Below are positions 17,956 through 26,865 of a DNA stretch of 64,000 bases, in pieces. The translations under genes and the position numbers were made by a program. The DNA is from Halalkalicoccus tibetensis. GTDB lineage: Archaea; Halobacteriota; Halobacteria; Halobacteriales; Halalkalicoccaceae. Positions within the stretch are counted from its first letter, which is position 1, and each line of letters starts with the position of its first letter. The stretch lies in NCBI RefSeq assembly GCF_037996645.1, contig NZ_JBBMXV010000005.1, positions 1 through 64,000 on the forward strand, written 5' to 3'. The notes beneath the pieces were generated by a model, which did not search any database, was not told the origin of the DNA, and saw only the letters and a list, made by a program, of their open reading frames with translations.

Positions 17956-19293
17956 ATGGGAGACAACGACGACCCGCGAAACGAGTACGGGATCACTGGA
18001 AACCCCAGGCGTGGGCTGGCGATGGCGACGCTCTCCTTTTTCGCCGGCCTCACCACGATCGCCTTCTACGGCGTCGCGGGGCCGACGTTCCAGGAGGCGC
18101 TCGGCATCTCGGGCGCGCTGTTGGGGCTGTTGCTCTCCTCGCCCCACATCAGCAAGGTGTTCCTCAGGGTGCCGTTCGGCGCCTGGGTCGACGACATCGG
18201 TGCCCGAACGCCGATACTCATCCTGCTCGCGATGACGATCGTCGGGGTCGCGGGGTTGGTCGGGACCCTCGTCCTCTTCTATCCCGACGACTTCGGGTCG
18301 CATCTCTACGTCCCGCTGCTCGTCTTCGGGATCCTGGCCGGGGCCGGCAGCGCGACGTTCTCGGTCGGGATCGCCCAGACCTCCTACTGGTTTCCGGAGG
18401 ACAGACAGGGGTTCGCGATGGGCGCGTTCGCCGGCGCGGGCAACATCGGCCCCGGGGTGTTCAACTCCCTCATTCCCGTCCTGATCGGGATCGGGGGGCT
18501 GGCGTTCGCGTACGGGAGTTGGCTCGCCTTCATGGTCGTCGTAACCGTTCTCTACTTCGCCTACGGCGCGAACCCTTACTACTTCCAGCTCCTCGATAGG
18601 GGGCTGGACGCCGAGAAGGCGAAGGGGGTCGCGGAGGAGATGGGCCAGGAGGTCTTCCCGGCGGGCGGCACGTGGGACTCGCTGCGGGAGTCCTCGCTGA
18701 ACCACTGGACCTGGGTGCTCGTCTTCCTCTATACCGTCTCCTACGGGGGTGGGTTCACCGCGCTGACGACCTGGTATCCGACCTACTGGAACCTGTTTCA
18801 CGACATGAGCCTGACGATGGCCGGCCTGTTCGCGGGCGTGTTCGTCGTCTACGGCTCGCTGATCAGGATCCCGGGGGGCAGCCTCAGCGATCGCTTCGGC
18901 GGCGAGGACGTCGCCACGGTCAGCTTCGCCGTGATGGTCCTCGGCGCGGGGATCGCCACGTTCGCCACGGGGGTCGTCGCCTCGTTCGTCGGCATGATGG
19001 TGCTCGGTACGGGGATGGGGGTCGCGAACGCGGCAGTCTTCGAACTCGTCCCGAAGTACGTCCCGGACGCCGTCGGCGGAGCCTCGGGCTGGATCGGGGG
19101 GATCGGCGGCGCGGGGACGCTCCTCGTGTTACCCCTCCTGGGCGTGTTCGTCGACGTCTTCGGCGAGATAGGCTACGCGCGCGGGTTCTCCGTCATCGCC
19201 GGGCTGAGCGCAGTCTGCGTCGCGACCTCGGTCGCGCTGAAGTTCGTCGGCCCGGACGAGTCGGCGGCTGCCGACGAGTCAGCGATGCACTGA
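17956..19293 (+). CDS. NarK-like MFS transporter (nitrate/nitrite porter family)
   Basis: A 445-residue major facilitator of about 12 segments. Traits of the nitrate/nitrite porter branch: glycine-rich 'GILAGAGSATFSVGIAQTSY' and 'FAMGAFAGAGNIGPGVFNSL', and the later 'RIPGGSLSDRFGGE' and 'GVANAAVFELVPKYVPDAVG'. The middle loop (residues 205-245) is long and charged. The start at 17956 gives the full length. Third-codon positions are much richer in G and C than in genes to the left, which points to a different origin. It precedes two stress-protein genes and an HPP gene. Nitrate or nitrite is the likely cargo, inferred from family only. Confidence 0.85.
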   Translation: MGDNDDPRNEYGITGNPRRGLAMATLSFFAGLTTIAFYGVAGPTFQEALGISGALLGLLLSSPHISKVFLRVPFGAWVDDIGARTPILILLAMTIVGVAGLVGTLVLFYPDDFGSHLYVPLLVFGILAGAGSATFSVGIAQTSYWFPEDRQGFAMGAFAGAGNIGPGVFNSLIPVLIGIGGLAFAYGSWLAFMVVVTVLYFAYGANPYYFQLLDRGLDAEKAKGVAEEMGQEVFPAGGTWDSLRESSLNHWTWVLVFLYTVSYGGGFTALTTWYPTYWNLFHDMSLTMAGLFAGVFVVYGSLIRIPGGSLSDRFGGEDVATVSFAVMVLGAGIATFATGVVASFVGMMVLGTGMGVANAAVFELVPKYVPDAVGGASGWIGGIGGAGTLLVLPLLGVFVDVFGEIGYARGFSVIAGLSAVCVATSVALKFVGPDESAAADESAMH

Positions 19294-19350
19294 GGCCGAC
19301 CCGCGACGGGGCTGTTTCCGATCCGTTCCGGATCGACGAAAAGAGACGGA

Positions 19351-19773
19351 TTAGCGGGCGATCGTCACCGTCAGCGGCGAGTTCCGGACGACCGTTTCTG
19401 CGACGCTCCCGACGACGATCCGCGAAAGCCCCGAGCGGCCGTGGCTCCCCATGATGATGTGGTCGATGTCGTTTTCGTTCGCGTATTCGACGATGGCCTC
19501 GCCCGGCTCGCCGACCTCGAGGGCAGTTTGGAGGGTCGCACCGTGGTCGGTGGCGTGGTCCTCGGCCCGTTCGAGCAGCTCCTCGGCCTCCTCGCGCTGG
19601 GCGTCGGTCAGGCTCTCGGCCGCGCTGTCTTGAACGCCACCGTAGGCCAGCTCCGCCGAGTCGAGGACGTTGAGGGCCGTGATCTCGGCGTTAGGGTTCT
19701 CCTCGAGTGCTCGTTCGAGTGCCGTCTCCGATGCGTCCGATCCGTCGAACGGCACGAGGATCCGTTGGTCCAT
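19351..19773 (-). CDS. Universal stress protein, copy 1
   Basis: A 140-residue UspA-fold cytoplasmic protein, usually an ATP-binding dimer. 'MDQRILVPFDGSDASETALE' opens it, and the nucleotide loop 'HIIMGSHGRSGLSRIVVGSV' followed by 'NSPLTVTIAR' closes it (G-x2-G-x9-G-S/T pattern). The ATG at 19773 is chosen over an upstream one at 19800 because family members start at the first strand. GC-rich codons match the transporter before it. The next gene upstream, on the same strand, is a paralogue. Confidence 0.93.
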   Translation of the reverse strand: MDQRILVPFDGSDASETALERALEENPNAEITALNVLDSAELAYGGVQDSAAESLTDAQREEAEELLERAEDHATDHGATLQTALEVGEPGEAIVEYANENDIDHIIMGSHGRSGLSRIVVGSVAETVVRNSPLTVTIAR

Positions 19774-19826
19774 GTCCCAACCCTGTCGCTCGAACGTCAA
19801 GAGTCTGGGGGCGGCAGCGGGGCGAT

Positions 19827-20246
19827 CTATCGGACGATCGTCACGGGCACCGGTGAGTTGTGAACGACGACCTCCGCGATATGGCCGACGAACACGCGGG
19901 ACATCTTCGATCGGTCGTGACTACCCATAATGATATGGTCGATGTCGTTGTTCGCCGCGTACTCGACGATCACGTCGCCGGCATCGCCTTCCTCGACGAC
20001 GGTCTCGACCGTCCGATCATGTTCTTCGGCGTGTCGCTCCGCCTCGGCGATCATTCGCTGGGAGACCTGTTCGCGCGCCTGCTGGACGCTTCCGGTGAGA
20101 CCGCCCTCGATCGCGTACGTCGACTGCCTAGAATCGATGACGTGGATCACTGTGACCGCGGCGTCCGGATGCTCATCGAAGGCACGTTCGAGAGCGAGCC
20201 GTCCCAGCTCCGAGTTGTCGAAGGGGACGAGGATTCGTTGATCCAT
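19827..20246 (-). CDS. Universal stress protein, copy 2
   Basis: A 139-residue UspA-fold protein paralogous to 19351-19773. It starts MDQRILVPFDNSELGRLALE and ends 'HIIMGSHDRSKMSRVFVGHI', 'NSPVPVTIVR'. In the nucleotide loop the second glycine position is Asp (GSHDRS), which may weaken ATP binding. The frame is open 95 codons further upstream, but that extension is antisense to the HPP gene and lacks halophile-protein character; 20246 is the correct ATG. It is divergent from the HPP gene, sharing a 105-bp promoter region. Confidence 0.92.
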   Translation of the reverse strand: MDQRILVPFDNSELGRLALERAFDEHPDAAVTVIHVIDSRQSTYAIEGGLTGSVQQAREQVSQRMIAEAERHAEEHDRTVETVVEEGDAGDVIVEYAANNDIDHIIMGSHDRSKMSRVFVGHIAEVVVHNSPVPVTIVR

Positions 20247-20351
20247 ACGCAGGCATTGTGTTTCGAGGTCACAATAGGCTTGGGTCGCTCGATGAGCGAC
20301 CATCGGGCCGGTATTGGACAGGGTTTTACCGGCGGTTGATTGAGCACAGGT

Positions 20352-20873
20352 ATGGTACGACGGCGGGTTGGAACGAGTCTGTACGCAGGATTTCTGTTCA
20401 CCGTGCTGGGGCTCGTCGCCTGGGCAAGCGGCCAGCCGTTCGTCTTCCCGAGTCTCGGACCCTCGGCGTTCATCCTCGCATTCGATCGACGAGGCGAACG
20501 CACGCGGACCTACCGCATTGTTGGAAGCCACCTCATCGGTGGCGTAGTTGGACTGGCCAGTTATAGCATCCTCGCCGCCGGCATATCGATCACGACGACG
20601 ACCGGTGCGTTTTCACCGGATGGTCTTCGACTCGCCGCAAGCGGCATCCTCTCAATCGTTGTGACGAGCTGGGCAATGATTGCGACCGACACGAACCACG
20701 CGCCGGCGTGCGCGACGACACTAATCGTTTCGCTAGGACTGCTCTCGACGCCATTGCAAGTTGCGATCATTGTCGTAAGCGTTGTTGTGCTTATCGAGGT
20801 TCACTCCGTCGTACTGTATGTATTCGAGCAATTGGTTGGCGACACCCACCCGGTATTCCGAAATAAATCATAA
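20352..20873 (+). CDS. HPP-family integral membrane protein
   Basis: A 173-residue four-TM protein. Segments: 'TSLYAGFLFTVLGLVAWA', 'HLIGGVVGLASYSILAAG', 'LAASGILSIVVTSWAMIAT' and 'LQVAIIVVSVVVLIEVHS'. The family hallmarks 'FPSLGPSAFILAF' and 'TNHAPACATTLIVSLG' are present, with HAP in place of HPP. A chloroplast member is a nitrite transporter, so nitrite is a possible substrate, which fits the NarK-like gene nearby. The ATG at 20352 is used; the frame starts 4 codons earlier with TTG. A broken paralogue lies at 17507-17797. Confidence 0.85.
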   Translation: MVRRRVGTSLYAGFLFTVLGLVAWASGQPFVFPSLGPSAFILAFDRRGERTRTYRIVGSHLIGGVVGLASYSILAAGISITTTTGAFSPDGLRLAASGILSIVVTSWAMIATDTNHAPACATTLIVSLGLLSTPLQVAIIVVSVVVLIEVHSVVLYVFEQLVGDTHPVFRNKS

Positions 20874-21096
20874 AACAATGATTTGCCTTAGAGTGAGTGA
20901 ATACATGGTCGTATTAATCCGTAAACGAACCGGGCTGGGAGTGGTGTATCCTGTTCAGGAAGGAGTGTAATGCCACCAGAGAGTGAGTCACTGGTGAGTA
21001 ACGCGGTCTCGTTCGCTTCGAGAGCTAATTCCGAAAACTAGTTCTCTAAAAAGATTACAAAAACCACATACACAATTATCGACATCACGGAGTCAG

Positions 21097-21546
21097 TCAC
21101 GCCTCGTCGGTATCATCTGGGACGAACGTAAATTCAAGCGTCCGAAAGTCGTCGGGGTCGAACGTGAAGACGTGGCCGATATCGTATTCTCGAGCAAGAG
21201 AGCCCCCAAGGTGGTCAAAGAACGCGATCTCTTGATCACTGTACTGAGCGAACTGGTCGTATGCCGCGTCAAACGTCTGTTCGGTGACCGGGAGAATATT
21301 GATCGTCTCGGACGACCGTATCTCGTTGATCGTTGAAACGGCCCGTCGGTGGCTCTTACGGTAGAGAATTACGGTTGCGAGTTCGGCAAGAACATACCGA
21401 CTTGTGAAAATTGGCCCGTACCGTTCGCCAGCTTGAATGGCTTTGAATACGGCTGCTGCCCGGTCGTGGTTGGTGTCATCCTCAACATAGGCCGCGTAGA
21501 ATCCGCCTGTATCGATCAACAACGGGACTGGCGTCTCCCGATTCAT
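21097..21546 (-). CDS. PIN-domain toxin (VapC-like)
   Basis: A 149-residue predicted ribonuclease. PIN fold acidic residues: Asp in 'LLIDTGGFYAAY' (about residue 12), Glu in 'VLAELATVIL' (about 54), and the C-terminal acidic cluster 'YSDQEIAFFDHLGG' with 'VFTFDPDDFRTL'. VapC toxins cut tRNA or rRNA when released from antitoxin. Its ATG overlaps the stop of the upstream winged-helix gene by 4 bp (21543-21546), the typical antitoxin-first arrangement. The antitoxin is not a usual AbrB or RHH type, but a MarR-like winged helix as seen in several haloarchaeal pairs. Confidence 0.88.
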   Translation of the reverse strand: MNRETPVPLLIDTGGFYAAYVEDDTNHDRAAAVFKAIQAGERYGPIFTSRYVLAELATVILYRKSHRRAVSTINEIRSSETINILPVTEQTFDAAYDQFAQYSDQEIAFFDHLGGSLAREYDIGHVFTFDPDDFRTLEFTFVPDDTDEA

Positions 21547-21914
21547 ACAGCTCCGGACGTCCCGTCACCATAGAGAACCTCGTCGATCTTTTCAGAGGTG
21601 TCGTCCGGCTCTCCCGCTTGGAAGGTATCGCGGTCGAATATGGGGTCGTCTGGATTCACGTCATGGGGCTTGCCGGTCGGTTCATCGTTATCTGAAATCC
21701 ACCAAACAACGGCACGGCCGCCGACTTTTGACTTTTTAAGTGCACCCTCATCAGCGAGCTGTTGCAGTCGGCGGTATGCTTGCGATCTGTCTACATCAAA
21801 CTGTTCTGCAACCGACTGTGCTGTTTGAAAGGGCCGCCCAGCCTGTGAGAAGTGGGCAAGGATGTCCTCGTCTGTTGTTCTGGTAGTGTACTCGCCCTGG
21901 TCATTTCGGCTCAT
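21543..21914 (-). CDS. Winged-helix antitoxin partner of the PIN toxin
   Basis: A 123-residue protein. Residues 15-65 form a winged helix: 'LAHFSQAGRPFQTAQSVAEQ', 'VDRSQAYRRLQQLADEGALK'-type recognition helix, and the wing 'KSKVGGRAVVWW'. The C-terminal third is acidic and probably unstructured ('PDDPIFDRDTFQAGEPDD', 'DEVLYGDGT'), the region that would wrap and block the PIN active site. The gene starts at 21914 and overlaps the toxin start by 4 bp. It is likely to repress its own promoter, where ACTACGTAGT lies just upstream at about 21921-21930, a perfect 10-bp palindrome. Confidence 0.82.
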   Translation of the reverse strand: MSRNDQGEYTTRTTDEDILAHFSQAGRPFQTAQSVAEQFDVDRSQAYRRLQQLADEGALKKSKVGGRAVVWWISDNDEPTGKPHDVNPDDPIFDRDTFQAGEPDDTSEKIDEVLYGDGTSGAV

Positions 21915-22448
21915 ACTTGCACTACGTAGTGTATCGCTATAAACGTATGCACTTCAAAGTGTACCGATAGGGTTAGCGCAGCACACCACGGAGAGTGTGG
22001 AAGAGACAGACTCGCTCTTCGGAGCGACTTGGAATAGAAATGCGGCGTATCGCCCGCTAGAACAGGCGAGCGGGGTTGTCGCGGGCGAGAGAACCCATGG
22101 ATACCAACAACACGAAAGAAGATATCGACAAGCGAACGATCCGCGGGCCGTCGAGCGCCATCCTTGAGAACGCCCGCGCGGTCGACGTATACCGCCCCGG
22201 ACCGCTACCGGCACATCCGCCGTCGCGCGGCTCAGAAATCCACGGAGAGGAGCAAGCAGATACGACCCACCCTCGGCACCGTGGTAAACGAGTCGTTTAT
22301 CCCTATAGTAGAAGCTCGTCTTTCTGCATCGTCAGCGGCGAAACAGCGTTAGGTACGTATGCAAACTGACCGAGTGTTTCACATCAAATCGTCCCCGGCA
22401 AACAGGTTGCCGAAAGAGTCACAGATTTGGCCATGGATGAGATAGACT
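21915..22448. other. Interval with a possibly coding but unrecognised remnant
   Basis: The first bases carry the antitoxin promoter and a 10-bp palindrome. From about 22097 the plus strand reads 'MDTNNTKEDIDKRTIRG', then in another frame 'YRHIRRRAAQKSTERSK' and 'TLGTVVNESFIPIVEA', to a stop at about 22352. The first piece looks like the opening of a haloarchaeal small protein, possibly of the SWIM zinc-finger sort, but I cannot confirm a family. If real, it is frameshifted. Confidence 0.3.
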
Positions 22449-22592
22449 ATGCAGGCTACATTCACTTGTCACGATTGTGATTGCTCGTTTACCGTCGGTG
22501 TTGATAACGAATGGGACACATACGAGTTCGTCCGGTGTCCCGCCTGCGGGAGCGCCAAAACGACACTTGCTGCAACGGTTGCTGAAGATTGA
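22449..22592 (+). CDS. Zinc-ribbon micro-protein
   Basis: A 47-residue protein with Cys-x2-Cys pairs at residues 7-10 (CHDC) and 30-33 (CPAC), ending 'GSAKTTLAATVAED'. Probably a rubredoxin-like zinc fold. A close relative with the same 'RC..CGSAKTTLA' ending is at 54481-54606. It is too short for routine gene finding, but the conserved pattern in two independent places supports it. Function unknown. Confidence 0.7.
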   Translation: MQATFTCHDCDCSFTVGVDNEWDTYEFVRCPACGSAKTTLAATVAED

Positions 22593-22780
22593 ATCGAGAC
22601 GAATCAACGGATTGGGAGAAATAGAGACTGTACTACGGTGTATCTCTTAACCAAGCGCCAGAAGGAATTCCCCGATGGCCGACATTTCTGGAATCGATAC
22701 ACTCGTTCTATCTGGGAATGACATGGATACTCCAGGTGGTCCCGTTCACTTTCGGTGTATGACAGGATAGAGGGAGTGAA

Positions 22781-22996
22781 TCATTCCGAAGAGGCTGGGT
22801 CGATTTCTGTCGTAGTCTCGAAGAACAGCGTTACCTGCTCGTTCGGGTTGAGGTCATCGATCAGGAGGCCGAATTCATCCTTGCCGGCAAACAAGCGGAT
22901 GCTGGGTTCGAGGGCTTTTGAGGCCGCCCGCTCACAGACGAGTTCGAGCGATCCTGTTGCATCGGCGTGTAAGGTGAGGTGATCAATCCGTGCCAT
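22781..22996 (-). CDS. Small conserved haloarchaeal protein
   Basis: A 71-residue acidic protein: 'MARIDHLTLHADATGSLELV' opens it and 'LFAGKDEFGLLIDDLNPNEQ', 'TLFFETTTEIDP' follow. It looks like a single compact beta domain of a type repeatedly seen in haloarchaeal genomes without a function. A low pI, no cysteine knuckles (one Cys only) and no membrane segment suggest a soluble protein. The start at 22996 fits its length. Neighbours are unrelated fragments. Confidence 0.55.
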   Translation of the reverse strand: MARIDHLTLHADATGSLELVCERAASKALEPSIRLFAGKDEFGLLIDDLNPNEQVTLFFETTTEIDPASSE

Positions 22997-23234
22997 TGAG
23001 ACCCATATGCTCGCCGGTTAGATAATCCATTGTTTTGGTATGTCATTGCCACTTTGCTCCCAATACGTATCAGATAGAAAGTGTTCACAGTCAACATATC
23101 TCATGATGTATGTTCTCATATGACAAAAGAAGTAACGCTCAGTGATTGTGCATCCGTTTTCGATGAGCTCGCGGCAAGAGATCGTGTTACGCAAGGTTCC
23201 ATAGTGAAGATTCCCAGTTGAGACAACCAATCTA

Positions 23235-23373
23235 ATCACACCGTAGTGTGATATGCGTCCGAAGCCAGAACCAGCAAAATCGTTTCTACTCTCTCTACTA
23301 CTACATCAGAAAGAGGATGTTCGGAGTTGTCACTAGGAGAGGAGCGCTTGCCCGGAGTGGATGTCGGAGGCTC
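23235..23373. repeat. TCACACC-palindrome repeat, copy 2
   Basis: About 139 bp matching 26893-27031, with TCACACCGTAGTGTGA, TCGTTTCTAC, TCTACTACTAC and GTTGTCACTAGGAGAGGAG in the same order. It ends where the truncated cobT homology begins, so it sits at a recombination junction. The preceding 22997-23234 holds no gene. Confidence 0.8.
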
Positions 23374-23801
23374 GGTTTGTATTTGGTGGAGTCCTCGCTG
23401 CTGTGGCCGGAGTAACTGTCGGAGCGACTGACGCTGGGACAACCGTAACGCTTGCTGGCGGAACCCAGATGGCGGCCGCCGCCGCGCTCGTTCGTCATGC
23501 AGGCACAGCTGCTCCGCTCTCGCTTGCAACCACCTCTTTTATCGCTGCCGACGAAACCGCGAACAGTCGCGAGCTGGCGGACGACTTCGAGGTAGAACTA
23601 ACGGTCACCGATCCCGGGTTCGATACTGTAAGTCACCCAGCAATGGATGCCTACGTAGCTGGTGAAGCCAAGGAGGGAGTGGGTATGGGTGGAGCGTTGG
23701 CGTTGGCTGACGCTGCCGACATTCCGATGGCAGCTGTCCACGAGAAAATTAGCACTGTCTACGACAGGCTCGTAGATAAGGAGGTTACTGCACCGTCATG
23801 A
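23361..23801 (+). pseudogene. cobT: C-terminal part of a cobalamin nicotinate-nucleotide phosphoribosyltransferase-like protein
   Basis: The frame holds the last ~145 residues of the archaeal CobT-like (TIGR00303-type) protein: '[17 protein letters not shown]' features near residues 30-45 and '[19 protein letters not shown]' at about 108. The first half of the protein is absent, and the 5' boundary is the repeat at 23235-23373. It overlaps the following cbiA-like frame by 4 bp (ATGA at 23798), which preserves the original operon order. Not expected to be active. Assignment rests on recalled family motifs. Confidence 0.65.
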
Positions 23802-24202
23802 ACGGTGTCGTCATCGGAGGAACCCATTCGGGTGTTGGAAAGACCGCGGCCACGCTCGCTATTATTCGGGCTCTCCAAGAACAGAGACATACGGTTCAGC
23901 CTGCTAAGGTTGGCCCTGATTTTATCGACCCCAGTCACCACGAGCACGTGGCCGGTCGGCCGTCACGAACTCTTGATCGTTGGCTCCAGGGCGAAGATGG
24001 GCTTCGGCGAAATTACTATCGAGGCCATGGTGATATCTGTATGGTGGAAGGAGTAATAGGAGTGTACGATGGCGACGGATCTAGTACCGCCATGGTCACC
24101 AAATCACTCGATCTCCCTATGGAGAATTCAATTCGACCAATCCAGCCGTACCGATTGCCTCGCAACGAAGTTATACTGCTACACCATAATATACTGACAT
24201 GA
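23798..24202 (+). pseudogene. cbiA: N-terminal fragment of cobyrinate a,c-diamide synthase
   Basis: CbiA amidates cobyrinic acid with glutamine and ATP. The fragment has the P-loop 'GGTHSGVGKTAATLAIIRAL' (residues 6-25), 'KVGPDFIDPSHHE' and 'ICMVEGVIGVYDGDGSSTAM'. Homology stops at about residue 107 ('LDLP', near 24120), then unrelated residues lead to a stop. The glutaminase half is gone. With the truncated cobT-like gene before it, this is the scar of a deleted cobalamin operon. Confidence 0.82.
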
Positions 24203-24303
24203 ATAAAGAGGCGGTCAAGCGGATGCGTGAACTCCGCAGAGAGAAGTCCGATCTCTATAAAAAGATGGGGGAGATCGGATCCGGAAGCGATACCGACGAA
24301 TAG
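24199..24303 (+). CDS. 34-residue ORF, uncertain
   Basis: MNKEAVKRMRELRREKSDLY... is a short charged helical peptide ending in an acidic tail. It overlaps the cbiA-remnant stop by 4 bp (ATGA). Spacing suggests translation coupling, but at this length it could be chance. No family recognised. Confidence 0.3.
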   Translation: MNKEAVKRMRELRREKSDLYKKMGEIGSGSDTDE

Positions 24304-24428
24304 GTCCGCCCACGTTTTTTAGTCAGTTCTCTGTAGAAGTCAACTCGGTGAGTGTTTCGCGTGCACTCTGGTAGTTCAGCGAACCTCTGCCAGATCCATA
24401 GCGCGTATTTACCAAATACAGGCCATCC

Positions 24429-25725
24429 TTACAAATCGATTGTCATGCGATCAGGAGCTGGCATTTCACGAAGATCTGGATTCACGAGTACATAGAGGGC
24501 CAGCGAGAATGCTGCGACTCCAAGGGCAGTCATCGCCACTTGTGGGCTGAGCCAACCAGCAACGATACCACCAGCTAGCGACCCGATCGGAACCATAGAT
24601 GCCGAGGCAGAACCGTGAACGCTACTTACCCGGCCAACCATCTCTGCTGGAGGTGCAGATTGGACGACGGCGGCTACTTGGACAGCAAGAGCTCCAATAG
24701 GGATGTACGCCAGTACGAAAAGCAAGGCCGTCAACGGGAGCCAATTAGCGAGGAGGCCACTGCTCCAGAGTATCCCTGCAAGGGTGTACCCAACGACCAT
24801 GCTCCGTCCCAATCGGCGATCAGCGACGATATTTGTAGCTATCGCTCCAACAAAGCCCCCAGCTGCGATCGATGCCATGAGGATCCCATAAGCCCCGGCT
24901 GCACCGATCAGGTTCAGTGCCTCAGGAACGGTAAGAGAATCAGCGTACGGGGGCGTCGCTGCCAGTATCATACCGACGGAAAAGTTGGCGATTACTGCGC
25001 CGGCTAATAGCGGCACAAGGAATGTTCCACGAATAACTGCCACTCCTTCACGCATACGTGCGACGTAGGAGTTGGTATCCTCTGATTCTATGCAGTCACC
25101 GTCGCCGTCCGTGACAAGGGCGGTAGAATCGTTCGCGACTCGGCTATCGTCGCCAGCCAATGGACGTGTTGAAGCATCCGCTAATTTGTCGGCACCCGTC
25201 AACTCGTCCGCCGGTCGTTTGTCGTCTGTCACCGTATTCGTGGGCGGAATCGAGACGGTCGCAAACACGACTGCAGCGATCCCGAACGTGACGGCGTCGA
25301 GTGCGAATAATGCGACCGCGCCGAACAAACCGATAAGCACGCCTCCGATTCCGTTTGCTACCATATCGAACCCTTGATAGGCAACCGAGAACGCCGAATT
25401 GGCTGCGACCAGCTCCTCGTCGTCAAGAATACGTGGAAGTGCGGTGGTCTGGGCGGGGTACACCAGCTGATTGAGTGCAGAAAGAATTGACATTACAACG
25501 AGCACCAGCTCGACGGTGAGAAAGCCGAAGATATGAGCGATCGGGATCAGAGAGACAACGGCGGCTTGAATAAGCTGCGTGCCGACGAGAATTCGCCGAA
25601 TTGACCACTGATCGACCAGCGGGCCTGCGAGGAACTGAAACGCCTGCGGAACCATTGTCATGAATCCGGCGACTCCCGTGTAGAGGGGGTCGCTGGTCAG
25701 GCTGTAGACGAGCCACATCGCGCCA
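24429..25725 (-). pseudogene. MFS transporter lacking its N-terminus
   Basis: About 430 residues of a drug- or siderophore-type major facilitator are present from 'VGAMWLVYSLTSDPLYTGVA' onward. They include 'LVDQWSIRRILVGTQ', 'LDDEELVAANSAFSVAYQG' and a late 'VGRVSSVHGSASASMVPIGS'. A hydrophilic loop at residues about 150-215 is unusually long and threonine/aspartate rich. The frame stays open upstream to 26093, but that part is merely antisense to the antiporter gene. The true first membrane helix and start codon are lost at the junction near 25725, so expression of a working transporter is doubtful. Confidence 0.8.
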
Positions 25726-26595
25726 ACTGATCCCGTCCTCGCCAGCGAGGTACAGCTCGAAGGGCCCGAGGGGAGTACTGAGGAGGAAGGAAAGGAGGGT
25801 GTCGACGGCGGCGAGGACGAGGTCCGCTTCGCGCTCACGTCGGAGGCGGGGCTCAACGACGGCTTCGCGTTTCCCTTTACGAATCTGGCGATCCTGATGG
25901 CGCTCGTTGGGGCTGCTCCCGGCAACTGGGTTGGCGAGTGGCTGTTGATCGACGTGCTATTCCGAGTCGGCGTCTCGATTGTCGGTGCGATCGGCCTCGG
26001 CTGGCTGCTCGCCAGACTTGTCTTCGCACTGCCGATCGAGGCACCCATGGCGAAATCAATGCTTGGGCTTGAGTCACTGGCGGCCATGTTCATCGTCTAT
26101 GGTGCCATTGAGTTCGTCGGTGGCTATGGATTCATTGGGGTGTTCATCGCCGCGGTAACGCTCCGGGACTACGAACGTCGCCACGAGTTCTACGAGCCGC
26201 TCCACGACATCGCGGAACAAAGCGAACAGCTGCTGATGGCGGCGATTATGATCCTCTTCGGGGGACTAATCGCGAGTGGCCTGTTTGCGCCCCTTACGTG
26301 GCAGGCCATCGTCGTCGCCATCGCGATCGTGTTCGTCATCAGGCCGGTCGCCGGACTAGTCGCGCTGCTCGGATTCGAGCGCAAGTGGACCGACCGATTG
26401 GCGATCTCCTTCTTCGGTGTTCGAGGGATCGGCACGTTCTACTACCTTGCACATGGACTGAACTCAGCGCCCTTCGATGAGCCGTATCTCATTTGGGCAA
26501 TCGCCGGCTTAGCCATCCTTGTCTCAGTCGTGGTTCACGGGTTGAGCGCAACCCCGATCGTCGAACATCAATTAGGTAACGAGAGTCCTAGTTAG
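25726..26595 (+). pseudogene. CPA1-type Na+/H+ antiporter lacking its N-terminal half
   Basis: The frame opens without a start as 'TDPVLASEVQLEGPEG' and 'FALTSEAGLNDGFAFP'. These are the two conserved acidic helices of NhaP/CPA1 antiporters, including the ion-binding Asp of TDP. Six or seven further membrane segments and a normal C-terminus follow ('DRLAISFFGVRGIGTFYYL'). The first five or so helices are missing. The 5' end meets the 5' end of the broken MFS gene head to head. An internal ATG at 25897 could start a shorter product. A second, more decayed copy of its 3' part is at 61336-61560. Confidence 0.85.
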
Positions 26596-26865
26596 GACCC
26601 TTCACTGTTTTAATATTTGACTGATATGCGAATCATCACTGTGCCAGCTCGACGAAATCCGATTAGTGCTGAGGCCGGAGTAAGACTCCTAGAAGGGCCG
26701 CAGATTGGTCAAATCATGAGCTTTGATAGATAATTAGATCTACCAAACAGGTCACTCAACAGGGCCGCGAATCACTCTAAATCGACTATCAGGCGGGTAT
26801 GCCGTATGCGGAGGACGTTTCAAAAACCCGGGACTTGTGTACCATATCTTATCAAGAAGACCTCA
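26596..26865. other. Intergenic, no gene seen
   Basis: This lies between the antiporter stop and the third TCACACC-palindrome repeat. Open frames are short and have poor composition. Nothing recognisable. Confidence 0.4.

Noticed and set aside
17926-18801. A 291-codon open frame on the minus strand inside the NarK-like gene
   Set aside because: It is the antisense of a GC-rich gene; composition is Arg/Pro/Asp repetitive without hydrophobic core, typical of shadow frames in high-GC3 DNA.
20247-20531. 95-codon extension of the second universal stress protein
   Set aside because: It overlaps the divergent HPP gene on the other strand and lacks family similarity; the ATG at 20246 gives the normal N-terminus.
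20970-21041. A 23-codon frame with a GGAGTG-like site before its ATG
   Set aside because: Too short and without repeatable pattern; not better than chance.
25750-26093. N-terminal 110 codons of the 554-codon frame that includes the MFS gene
   Set aside because: They are antisense to the antiporter gene and Ser/Pro rich; MFS homology starts only at about 25725.
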